The position numbers and the translations under genes are program-made. A stretch of 64,000 nucleotides of DNA from Alviniconcha marisindica. Lineage: Eukaryota > Mollusca > Gastropoda > Provannidae. The stretch lies in the NCBI GenBank assembly GCA_018857735.1, contig JABMCL010002103.1:973501-1037500 (forward strand), read 5' to 3'. Shown piece after piece: positions 1 to 13,100 of this stretch. The notes beneath the pieces were generated by a model that saw nothing but the letters and a program-made list of their open reading frames with translations, ran no database searches and was not told the DNA's origin. The first letter of the stretch is position 1. Each line of letters begins with the position of its first letter.

Positions 1-123
1 CAACTGATCCCTCAGTGTGCACAACAAACAAACTCCAGTTATCATTTATTTATTCTCACTATAATCACTGTCTGTCAGTGTGATGGACAGCTTCCACATT
101 TTCCCGTCAAATCCGATTTCATT

Positions 124-325
124 TGTCAGAGTGGAATAGAAGATGGAGATTGTTTGGTTCACTAAAACTGTCACATTTTTTTGCCATCAACATAGTGGAA
201 TAGAAGATGGAGATTGTTTGGTTCACTAAAACTGTCACATTTTTTTGCCATCAACATAGTGGAATAGAAGATGGAGATTGTTTGGTTCACTAAAACTGTC
301 ACATTTTTTTGCCATCAACATTGTC
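124..325. repeat. 64-bp tandem repeat, about 3 copies
   Basis: 'gtggaatagaagatggag' recurs at 131, 195 and 259, each unit ending 'ttttgccatcaacat'. Lies past the last ALDH4A1 exon in the window. Nothing else recognisable in 1-430. Confidence 0.92.
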
Positions 326-430
326 CTTGTTTGCGGATAAGCATTCACAATTTTGATGTGAAAGGCCACATCAGAATTCACCTTTAAATGGTAAAGCTGC
401 ATGTCTACAACAGTACAAGCAATCACCCAC

Positions 431-511
431 CTGTGCAAACATGACATTGAAGCGCAGAAAGTCTACCAGTTCAGCTGCAGCATCAATCTCTGCCTGCACT
501 ATGTTCTTGGC
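431..511 (-). CDS. ALDH4A1: ALDH4A1 exon: [17 protein letters not shown]
   Basis: 27 codons, [19 protein letters not shown] then RFNVMFAQ; acceptor tttctctcccag and donor GTGGGT; phase 0. This is the most diagnostic P5CDH segment in the window. The next exon must lie left of base 1: positions 1-430 hold no convincing continuation. A 26-bp minisatellite begins 16 bases upstream of the acceptor. Confidence 0.92.
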
Positions 512-3500
512 CTGGGAGAGAAAAACCAAACGCAGTCGAAACACACCAGGCTCACACAGTCAAAACACAACAGGCTCACACAGTCAAAACAGAACAGACT
601 CACACACAGTTAAAACACAACAGGCTCACACACAGTCAAAACACAACAGGCTCACAGTCAAAAAACACAACAGGCTCCCACACAGTCAAACCACACCAGG
701 CTCACACACAGTCAAAACACACCAGGCTCACATGCAGTCAAAACAAATCAGGTTCACACACAGTTAAAACACACCAGGCTCTCACACAGTCAAAACACAA
801 CAGGCTCACATGCAGTCAAAACAGAACAGGCTCACACGCAGTCAAAACAGAACAGGCTTTCACACAGTCAAAACAGAACAGGCTCACACACAGTCAAAAC
901 ACAACAGGCTCACAGTCACACACAGTCAAAACACAACAGGCTCACACACAGTCAAAACACAACAGGCTCACACACAGTCAAAACACAACGCTCACAGTCA
1001 AAAAACACAACAGGCTCCCACACAGTCAAACCACACCAGGCTCACACACAGTCAAAACACAACAGGCTCACATGCAGTCAAAACACATCAGGTTCACACA
1101 CAGTTAAAACACACCAGGCTCTCACACAGTCAAAACACAACAGGCTCACACACAGTCAAAACACACCAGGCTCACACACAGTCAAAGCACAACAGGCTCA
1201 CACGCAGTCAAAACACACCAGAAAAACACAACAGGCTCACACACAGTCAAAACACAACAGGCACAACAGGCTCTCACACAGTCAAAACACAACAGGATCA
1301 CACACAGTCAAAACACAACAGGCTCACACACAGTCAAAACACACCAGGCTCACACACAGTCAAAACACAACAGGCTCACACGCAGTCAAAACACACCAGG
1401 CTCACACACAGTTAAAACACATAAGGCTCACACAGTCAAAATGCAACAGGCTCACATGCAGTCAAAACACAACAGGTTCACACACAGTCAAAACACAACA
1501 GGTTCACACACAGTCAAAAACACATCTGGCTCACACAGAGTTAAAATACTCCAGGCTCACACACAGTCAAAACACACCAGGCTCACACACAGTAAAAAAC
1601 ACAACAGGCTCACACATAGTCAAAACACAACTGGCTCACGCACAGTCAAAACACAACAGGTTCACACACAGTAAAAAAGACTGGCTCACACACAGTAAAA
1701 AACACAACTGGCTCACACAGAGTTAAAATACTCCAGGCTCACACACAGTCAAAGCACAACAGGTTCACACACAGTAAAAAACACAACTGGCTCACACACA
1801 GTAAAAACACAACTGGCTCACACACAGTAAAATCACAACAGACACAACAGGCTCACACACAGTAAAAAACATAACAGGCTCACACACATTAAAAACACAA
1901 CAGGCTCACACACAGTAAAAACACAACAGGCTCACACAATCAAAGAGAAAGTTGTTGTGCACAATGCTCTCACTATCGTATCATGCATTTTTAAGCACAG
2001 GGAAAGTAACTGTGACACACCAGAAACAGAACATGAGCACTTCCTTGTAAACGCTTCAGCAGTTCCTGGTTGAGGGATTTTTTTTTTTTTTTACAAGATT
2101 GTACACCATCAAGGTGGGGATGTGTCTGAGAGCACAGCAGATGCTGACAAGTCTCTTCAGTACTTGTTGATTACAGGTCTACAGATCAAACAACAACCAT
2201 CTGCCATCTGACCTGGTAAGCAGTGGATATGTTTTGATAACATCCAGATTGCCGTCCGAGCTGGTAAGCAGTGGATATGTTCTGATAATGTCCAGACTGC
2301 CATCTGATCTGGTAAGGCGTCAAAGTGGATACGTTTTGGTAGCCAACTTTGCCCCCCCAATGTCAGAGAGAGATTTCATTGAAACTGATTGTTCTATACC
2401 AATCTTCACATTTTTTGCATACCATAAATGCATGGGTTAGAGCAGTTTGTCAGACAGTTTTATTTTTTCATAAGATACACATTTTTCTGTGTATGTGTCC
2501 CCTGTGTATAAGGCTGCTCACTCGATGAGCAGGGGGAGAAACCCTCTTTCAGGACTGCATGCTACACGCTGCATGCATGTTCACTCTTTGATCAAGGGGC
2601 AAGATGCTCAGTCCTGGACACCGTATTGAGCGCCCTTCACTCTTTTGACAGACAGCGGGACACTGACCTGCCCCAGCATGGTGGCCGCCATGAGGTCCAT
2701 GCGATACTTGTTGGCCAGCAGATCGGCAGCATCCAGGAAGATCCTGCTCCGCTCCTCCTGTGGACGTTTCTCCCACGCCCGGCGTGCCTTCAGGCTTGTG
2801 TCAATAGCTTTCTTCAGCAAGTCCTGACGGCAACAAAGAAACAACCTTCTGTGGCCAAATACACCCCCTTTGTGTGCATAGATACTGTCAGCATATATCA
2901 TTATATGTATTATTTGACAGTAAACACAGCAATCCAATATTTCCACAAGATACAGAGTATTGGATTGCTGTGTTTAAGGTCAAAGTCTGTGTCCATCTGA
3001 CGATGTGTCTGTGTGTCCATCTGACCATGTGTCTATGTGTTCATCTGACCATGTGTCTGTGTGTTCATCTGACCATGTGTTTGTGTCCACCTGACCATGT
3101 GTCTGTGTGTTCATCTGACCATGTGTGTGTGTCCATCTGACCATGTGTCTATGTTCATCTTACCATGTGTCTGAGTGTTCATCTGACCATGTGTCTGTGT
3201 GTTCATCTGACCATGAGTCTGTGTGTCCATCTGACTATGTGTCTCTGTGTCTCCATCTGACCATGTGTTTATATGTCCATCTGACCAAGTGTCTGCGTGT
3301 TCATCTGACCATGTGTGTGTGTCCACTGACCATGCATCTGTGTCCATCTGACCATGTGTCTGTGTCCATCTGACCATGTGTCTGCATGTCCATCTGACCA
3401 TGTGTCTATCTGACCATGTGTCTACACTGGCACAAGTAACACTAACAATTACATTGTGAATAATGTGACCATTGACATGAAAGTACAAGTGAATGGACCT

Positions 3501-6209
3501 TTTTCTAAAACAAATGATACATATTAATGATCACAGAAGCCCAACCTCCTTCCCTAAAACATGTTTCTCTTACCAAATTGAAAGCCTCATAACATATTAT
3601 TATGACAGCTGTTTGACTCTTCTTTTATGTTATGACATGACAGCAGTACTCACTGAAGTGGCGTGGTAAAATGTGGCCACCTTCTGCTGGTGGTCAAAGG
3701 GCTGAAACAAACAAACAAAACATGACCCCTGCTGTATCAACTGAAACAAACATGACTCCTGCTGTACCAACTGAAACAAACAAAACATGACCCCTGCTGT
3801 ACCAACTGAAACAAACACCCAAACTAAAAATGACCCCTGCTGTATCAACTAAACAAACATGACCCCTGCTGTATCAACTGAAACAAACATGACCCCTGCT
3901 GTATCAACTGAAACAAACATGACCCCTGCTGTATCAACTAAAACAAACATGACCCCTGCTGTATCAACTAAAACAAACAAAACATGACCCATGCTGTACC
4001 AACTGAAACAAACATGACCCCTGCTGTACCAATTGAAACAAACCATGACCCCTGCTGTACCAACTGAAACAAACATGACCCCTGCTGTATCAACTAAAAC
4101 AAACATGACCCCTGCTGTATCAACTAAAACAAACAAAACATGACCCATGCTGTACCAACTGAAACAAACATGACCCCTGCTGTACCAATTGAAACAAACA
4201 AACATGACCCCTGCTGTACCAACTGAAACATGACCCCTGCTGTACCAATTGAAACAAAACATAACACTGCTGTGCCAATTGAAACAAACAAAACATAACC
4301 CTGCTGCACCAATTGAAGCAAACAAAACAGGCCCCCCATGCAAAAAATAAATAATAATAACAGATAACATTTATACAGGACTACTCTCTGATCTACACAA
4401 ACTCACTGTGCTTTACAACAGTCTCCAACATTTTCAACTTTAAGTGAGAAAAACTATGAAAAGTGAAGAACTGACATGTTCAACAAAGTTAGATATTTAC
4501 ATAAAATAAGACAAATATATATATACATACAAGAAAAGCAATGCACTATGTATGTATGAGAAGCAGCAATATTCAAGAAAGAAAATAATCAACTTACATC
4601 AAATAAAATGCCCACCCATAACCCCCCCCACACACACACACGCATAACAGCCCATCCAGGCCTCACCAAAAATCACACTGTATCATATCATCAAAGTCCT
4701 GACCTAAAACACACTCAACCCCCCCCCCCCCCCCCCCCCCCCATAAATACCCATCCAGGCCTCACCAGAAATCACACTATCATATTATCAAAGTCCTGAC
4801 CTGAAACACACTCACGCTCATGCACTGTGCATTTGTGACCGCTGAGAGTGCAGTCTTTCACTGCGGTCTATGGATTACTTTCAATACTAGTGTGAGATAA
4901 TCACGCTTCAGTGTCTTCAAGAGAAGACCTCAGATCTTTTGTACATGCATGATTTGTTTGCCAAATGCACCTGTGAAAGCAGTGCTAGCCAGCAGTACCA
5001 AGCCATCTCAATGGGATTATGCATGCCCCAAGCTTTGCTGTGGAACTGTTACACAGAAATGGACAGACAGACGTGCTAGAAACACAGTGTGGCACTGGCA
5101 ACAGCTACTGATGCAACTGGTCAAGATGTACTCCAAAGCACTTAACAGAGCTCTGAAAAGGAATGCTACTTCCACCAATATAGATCTGCAGATTCGCAGC
5201 CAACCAAACCGATATGCACTGATGGACCTACAAACATGACCCCAACTGAAACAAACAAACAAGACATGACCCCAGTTGCACCAACAGACAATCTTCAGAA
5301 ATAAAAGGGGATGCAATTTAGGGGTGTTTTCTTTACTGCAACAGAGCTGCGACTTCTGATTCCCTGACGGGGAGGACAAACATCACACTCTCTCCTTCTG
5401 ATCACAGTGACAAACATCACACTCTCTCTCCTTCTGATTCCCTGACGGTGACAAACATCACACTCTTTCTCCTTCTGATTCCCTGATGGTGACAAACATT
5501 ACACTCTCTCCTTCTGATCCCCTGATGGGAAGGACAAACACTACACTCTCTCCTTCTGATCCCCTGATGGGGAGGACAAACACTACACTCTCTCCCTGAT
5601 CCCCTGATGGGGAGGACAAACACTACACTCTCTCCTTCTGATCCCCTATGGGGAGGACAAAACTACATCTCTCCTTCTGATCCCTGATGGGGAGGACAAA
5701 CACTACACTCTCTCCTTCTGATCCCCTGATGGGGAGGACAAACACTACACTCTCTCCTTCTGATCCCCTGATGGGGAGGACAAACACTACACTCTCTCCT
5801 TCTGATCCCCTGATGGGGAGGACAAACACTACACTCTCTCCTTCTGATCCCCTGATGGGGAGGACAAACACTACACTCTCTCCTTCTGATCCCCTGATGG
5901 GGAGGACAAACACTACACTCTCTCCTTCTGATCTCCTGATGGGGAGGACAAACACTACTCTCTCTCCTTTGCTATATCTGTACAAGAATGGAGGCTGTAG
6001 GTGAAAAGGATGCAGACCTTTTTGATATTTGAATGTTTCAGATCATGGCTGCAGGAGAGAGTCATGGGAGTTCCCTCTTTTATCTTTCACCTTAAAGCAA
6101 CCTGTGGCATGTTCATGTGCAAGCTGTGCATGACTGAATGACAAACCCAGAATTTGCAGCATTTTTTCACGGTTCAAACCAGGGATGGAACAAACTTTTA
6201 TTCTCAAAA

Positions 6210-6241
<32 letters not shown>

Positions 6242-6357
6242 AGACATCGGTCATTAGGAATCAGTCAAGCCAGCCGGGCAGGCCTTGAAAAAGCCCCAAG
6301 ATGGGTGAAAATTTGGGGTAAAGTTTCCAACAGAAAACATGCTTGGACTTTGTTATA

Positions 6358-6391
<34 letters not shown>

Positions 6392-6756
6392 TTTGCAATG
6401 TTTAACACTTGAATGATTCACTTTATCACACATACTGTTATGACCACACGGTCTGATCCACATCTAACTCTTGGTGTGTTGTTTTCTTCTTATTTGCCTT
6501 CATCATCCCTGACCAAAAGTCTGTGCTTTGGTCAGCACGGTAGTAGCTCTGGCAGCAACAGCAACACACTTGCACACATGCTGTGGCATAACAGTCAGTA
6601 CACGAGTGGATCAGTCCAAACTGTTTTGCAGCATCGAACTTTCCAAGGATAATATCAATTCCAAGCTTGCGGTGTAGATTTCAGTGTTTCATTCCTAGTG
6701 TGGGGAGGAAGAAAAAGGGGGTCTGAGCAGTTGATTAGAGGTGGAGGGGCAACAAG

Positions 6757-6798
<42 letters not shown>

Positions 6799-7603
6799 TG
6801 TGTGAGTGTTTGTGTCATGTGTGTGTGTGTGTGTTTGTGTCATGTGTGCATGTTTGTGTCGTGTATGTGTGTGTGCATGTGCACGCGCATGCGTGTGTGC
6901 ATGCATGCGTGTGTGTGTGTGTGCATTCATGCATGTGCGCTTGAGGCAACTCATATCCTTCCCCCCACAACCCAAAACAACAAACAAACTCACATGACAA
7001 AAACAGCAAACTTTGAAAGTAACACTTTTTTAAACCTGTACTGAGCTTTCATTGGGTTTTCTGCTGTGTGCGTGTGCGTGTGTGTGTTGTGTGTGTGTGC
7101 GAAGGCTTAGGTACATGGCATTGTGTTAAACTGGAGTGATTCAATGTTTGTTAGTTTGCAACAACATGGAATCTACAAGACTTTTGCACGAAAATTTGAA
7201 CTTTCAGTGTTTCGTTGCTTCTCAGCTACTGGTTGTACAGAACACATTTTCATGTAGACAGCTCCTTTGAACTAGTTTCTGTACGATTTACGTATACCAT
7301 ACCAAATACATAATGAGTATGTTATTCTCATTGATAATAGTCATCACTCCAAAAGTAAATGACCATGAAACTCAGACATCTTCTAAAGCACCTTCTGTGT
7401 GGAAAATCCTGGCTCAGCCAGTGTGACGTGCGTATAACAGTCTGTCCCTGCGGCGCATTTCCGCACCAACAGACCATGAATCAAGTGTTTTGTTCCCAAT
7501 TAAATCTCTCTACCATCCACCTTGTGTATGTGTGTGTGTGTGTGCACGTGTGAAAGAGAGTGAGTGAGTGAGTGAGTGTGTGTGTGTGTGTGTGTGAGAG
7601 AGG

Positions 7604-7641
<38 letters not shown>

Positions 7642-7689
7642 GGGGGAGGGGAGGTATGCATGTGTGTGCGTGTGCATGTGTGAAAGAGA

Positions 7690-7735
<46 letters not shown>

Positions 7736-10145
7736 GAGAGGGATGTGCGTATGCATGTGTGTGTGTGTGTAAAAGAGAGAGAGGGAGAGTGTGTGTGCAT
7801 GTGTGAAAGGGGGGGGGGGAGGGGGGATGTGTGTGTGTGTGCGTGCATGTGTGTGTGTAAAGAAGAGAGGGAGAGAGTGTGTGTGTGCATGTGTGTGAAG
7901 AGAGGGTGAGGGGTGCATATGCATGTGTGTCTGTGTGTATGTGGTGGGGGGGGGGGGTATGTGTGTGTGATATGAGGCTGTGCCAAAAGGTACTGCTTAG
8001 AAGGTGGACATTAAAGTGAAAAATAACAACAGAAAAGTCATTTAGGAATCAACACCATTTAAAAGATTAGTCTTTTTTGTATACATTTCAGGTCTTTAAA
8101 AGATAATTTGATGAAACGAGTCTGAGAAAAAGACACTTAAAGACCGACACTGTGAAACTGTTGGATGCAGCACAGGACACAATGTTTGTTTTAATCAGTG
8201 AATTTAATAATTGCCATCAGTCTGTGGGGAAAATAAACATCCATCATTCATGACAAGACATTAAAAATTAAATACTCAATTCACATTTTATTTCATATTC
8301 AAAATCATAACAATGACGTCCTGTGTTACATCCAACAGACTGCCACTGTAGCATTTTTTAAATAAAATAAAAAATGAAACAGGATCCAATCAAAAAATAG
8401 GACGTTTATTACAATTTATTAAGCAAAGTTGTTTCCGTGACTGCAGCATAAAATAAGGTCATCAAAGATGTCTTTTAACATTTTATGTCGGATGTAACAA
8501 TTATCGGATGGACACAACATTTCCCATGCTCACAATACACAGCTTATAAAATAACAGTGCGATTTCCCTCCACTGTTGCTGTAAGTGAGTGTAACAAAAT
8601 GTTACCACTGATTTAGTAGTGGTTTTCATGACTGCAGCACCAAACAAGTTGCTTGTGATTTTGTCAAAGGCTTTGTTAAAGCGTTTTGTCTCTTGGATGT
8701 AACCACTCTGGTGGACACAACATCTCCCTTTGTAAAGTTTGGAAACTTTTCTTTCCTGTAAAATATGTACAAAGCTAATAAAATCAGAGTTAATTTTACT
8801 ACATCTGACACATTGCTGTAAATACTGAACAAGGCTGAAACCATTATTTAAATAATGTACTGTTGGATGCAACGCATATGAGAGGACACGCTGAAGTATG
8901 CAACACTGGACAGTCGCTATGTGACTTAGAAAAAAAGTACTGCCAAGTTGTCATTATTATTTTTTCATTGACAAAACGGAAAACTATTTTGAATTACAAA
9001 TGAACATTCACCCTATACCCTACTGTTGACAACAGGTAAAGTTCAGTTACAAAAGACACTGACTTGGTGTTCAATTATCACCACCTGGCATAACAACTGT
9101 AACACATTTTATATCGGCAAGTGTTCCACAAGCATACATATTCCTCACATTCAAACCGTATTGACAAAACATATTGAAGTTGCTGCTCTAGGCCACAAGA
9201 TGTGACAGTTTATTAACTGTTTCTTGCAAAACTACATGTTACTTATATTTTCTTTTTACTTAAGTTAACAATTTCTTTTAGTACACTACTTGGACAATTT
9301 GATCACATATGTGACCCTCGTTGAAAACTTTTTAGGGGCTGGTCCGCCATGACACAGTCGGATTGGAGCACACTCCAAACCGGCTGTGCAGCGCCCCAAA
9401 AAAAATCCCTCTGTTGTCACAAGGACTTATAAGCGACCAGAAACAGTAATGCAAAATCTGGAAGCTGATGACACAGCACAGACAATTTCCCATGTTAACA
9501 CGAATTCTTCCCCTGCTAGTCAGTTTAAAAGATTTGCTTCCGGTGAGCTGACAGTTCAGCACTGAGACAGATCGTTATTCCTCTGCTGTTCCTAAATACA
9601 GCAGTGCTTTCCAGGAAGAATCTGGCTTCATGTTCTACTAATGTGGAGCACCCTGCTTTGTCGTGAAGAACACCTGCACTTCCCCTTCGGGACCATTTTG
9701 TTTTACATCCACAGAAGCGAGGTTGCTTATTAGGGACGGGGACAGGGCGAGAGAGTGATGGCTCGACCGCAGATACTGCCCGAAAAAGGCCGGAGAGATC
9801 ATGGACCGCCGCCGTGCTGGGCAGAGTCACAAGGACAATGTCCGTTGTACTGCTACTGAGGAACAACCCAAAGCGAAAGAAGTCCAACTTTCGCAGCCCA
9901 GCTCCACCTCCCTGCTCATGATCTCTTCTGGGCTAACTTGAGGGTCCAGCTCCACCTCCCTCCTCTTGATCTCGCCTGGAACCCTGTGACTTATATAGCA
10001 CTTCCCCTTCTGGAGCATTGACCTCTTTAACCTGAAAACAAACATGCATCTATACAAAATAAGGCAAAATACAACCATTTCTGAGGATCTGTGCCTCCGT
10101 ATTTATACATGTATAGGCATCTCTGTACGCATATATGTATAAGAT

Positions 10146-10178
<33 letters not shown>

Positions 10179-13100
10179 ATGGCTGTGCGCATGCGCGTTT
10201 GTGTGTTGACCTTCCCCAGAATATACATTTATATCATCAGGTAATGTTACTAACATATAGTACTGTCGTTGAAACATAATGACACAAATACCAGCTTACC
10301 CCCTCCCTTTTTAGATTTCTGTCCACCTGGTCTTTTCTCCCTACTACCCCCTGCCCCATTGTGCCACAGTGTGTTGTATTTTGCGTTGTATACATTTTGT
10401 CTCTTCACGTTGCATATTCATGGTGAACTGTCGCAAGAATTCTACTTCATAATATGCTGAACCATACTGTACTTGTACTGTAATGGTAATGTACATATAA
10501 ATAATGTAATAAAAAAATAGCAACAGAAAGACCTACACAGAAACAAAAAACAACAAACAAAAACTATAAAATGAATATATATGCATGCCAATTGTAGTTC
10601 ATCTTCACAAGCCAATGAACAAATGAACAATTTGAGAAGAAAAAGACTGTACTCAGGCCCCTGTTTTGTCTAAAACATTGGCTGTGTTGTGGTTGGGGTG
10701 AAGGAGAAGGGCACACCAGTTTGAATGAAACTTCAAAACCCACATGTACCTGGCAAACATACTCCTTCCCATCTTCCCACATCAGGATGTAAAACTAGAA
10801 GTCCTCTGGTTGTGGGAAGCTGAAACACATACAAAGTTAAGCAACAAAGAACAACACACCTGTTTAAAAAAAATGTTCTGGCTTTCACTAGTTTCAACAC
10901 ACACTTTTGAGTGCATCTGTCCTACTAGAAATACAATCAAAAATGGGAAGGCCTGGGAAGATGTTTAAAAAAAAAAAAAATCTTCTCCTTTAATCACAAT
11001 GTTAATGTTATTATGCATTAATGCTTTTTTTTTTGTGGCGGGGGCAGAGATTTGTCAAATCTGTATAAAAAGATATGCTATGCATTTTTTTTTTACCCTT
11101 TAGTTCACATCACAGACAGCAATGGTAAACCTGTGGTGTTGCCGAAGTGTGTTGAGGAGTAAGTATTTGTGTCAAGGCATCATGCTGTTCTGATCAACTG
11201 AACAAATGGAGGGAAAAAAACGTGGTCCTACAGAGGCAAATCAACTCTGGAATGCATGCCATTGTAAACGCGGGTATTTTTGCTATTACAAGTAAACACT
11301 TTAACATATAAAAAAAATCTCTTTCATTCGAAACACTAAACACATGAACATGTACATTTTTTCTCTTTCATTCGAAACACTAAACACTTGAACATATAAA
11401 AAATTTCTCTTTCATTCAAAACACTAACAAAAAAAACTAGGCTTGCTCGATTAACTTGGACATTACTGTGCAAAAATCGATCACTAGCAATCAAAACACT
11501 AAGGTTCACTTGTGTCATCTGTGAAACAGTAGGCTATCGAACTATGGCAGCAGTTTGAATTTGCACATTGCTGAATGTAACATAAACATGTTGAATAACG
11601 ATCAGTTCTCATAATTATGAATGAAAATGTGAAAGTAATGAAAAGCAAGTAGTGAAAAGCAACCATTTAATCTGTTGAATGGCAAGGGTAAAAAGGTACA
11701 TGACCTAACCAAAACACTCACCTCTCCTTGTGGGCGCCATATTAGAAGACAGCTGATGCAAGGCATCGTGGGTAAACATATGGCTGCGCTTAGGACAACA
11801 CTTTGGTGGATATTCAAAAATGCGCTATAAAAAGCTATTCACTCATGTATAATCACATGCGAGTGCAGTGAGTCTGCTCAAGAGCGGAGAACAGCGCTGT
11901 ATAAAAGCGATCAACAACAACAACAACAACACTGCTGTCACAAAATCAATGCTTATCCCAAGAATTGGCAAATTTTCAATCGTTACGGTCTGACATGGCC
12001 CACATTTGAAACTTAAAACTTGAAAAAAAGGTAATTATGAACAGAATCCAATGTTTTGATGATCACTGCTCACAAGTAAACACCGATTTTAAGAACAGTT
12101 TTTGTGATCAAATACCCGCATGTCTGCAATGAATAGTAGGAGACAAACGTTTTTGGCAGCATCGGAAGTGGACCTGACGTGTTTTGATCAAATATATTGT
12201 TATTTCAATTATTCAAAATTTGCAAGCAGTTATGAGCTGTTTTCACAAGCATTAGAAAGCTTGACTGTGTCCGGTCAGGCAACAAAAGGAAAATTGTCTG
12301 AAGGAGGAAGATACAAACACAAAACTGTCTGAAGGAGGAAGATACAAACACAAAATTGTCTGAAGGAGGAAGATACAAACACAAAATTGTCTGAAGGAGG
12401 AAGATACAAACACAAAATTGTCTGAAGGAGGAAGATACAAACACAAAAAGATCAAACTCAAGTGATGTACCCAAAGTGTCCACCATTCCTTCACCTGGAT
12501 TTGGCATACATTTTCATATTTTATTAGCTCAAAAGTGACTGTTGGCATCAAATTTACATGTATTACCTCTTTGATACATACTCTTTCAGATAAAATTGGG
12601 TTTGTTAACAACAACAAAACTGAACCTGAAGAAGTATTTACATCCAAAACATAGAGGGTCCACGCAAAGCAGAGGCTCATAAATGCATCAGCAGAACAGA
12701 AGCGTGCAGCTCTGTCATAGTAAGGAAAATGCACCAAAATTGTAACGCTTTTATTTTCAGAGACCATCCACTGAAAGTGAAACAAACAAAACATGACCCC
12801 AGTTTCTGACAGAAACAAACAAAACATGACCCCAGTTTCTGACAGAAACAAACAAAACATGACCCCAAGTGCCACCAATTGCAAACTTTGGCACAAAATG
12901 AAAGATTGCATCTTTCCCACATCCAACAGATTTTTGTTGCAGCTCTCTGGTGCTGTACGCAGTTTGCGGGCAATCTTTTCATGCTTCAGTCAGGCTGCTT
13001 GTGCATATTACAGAAGTACTGTCAAATCCAGTTCCCACAGTTCAATGATCCAACGGTAACAGGGGGAGATGTACTAATAAATCCATGCACTCTCAACCCA

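Noticed and set aside
3111..3488. 125-codon minus-strand ORF with HMVRWT repeats
   Set aside because: Translation of the 24-bp minisatellite; 24 is a multiple of three.
4949..5239. 96-codon plus-strand ORF
   Set aside because: Unique sequence but no family resemblance, no splice context, and antisense within an ALDH4A1 intron; left as unassigned.
5623..6004. Overlapping 100-120-codon ORFs on both strands
   Set aside because: The 42-bp unit is a multiple of three, so stops are absent by arithmetic; no signal or domain.
8501..8872. 123-codon minus-strand ORF
   Set aside because: No recognisable domain; overlaps loosely repeated 'ggatggacacaac' sequence and AT-rich DNA.
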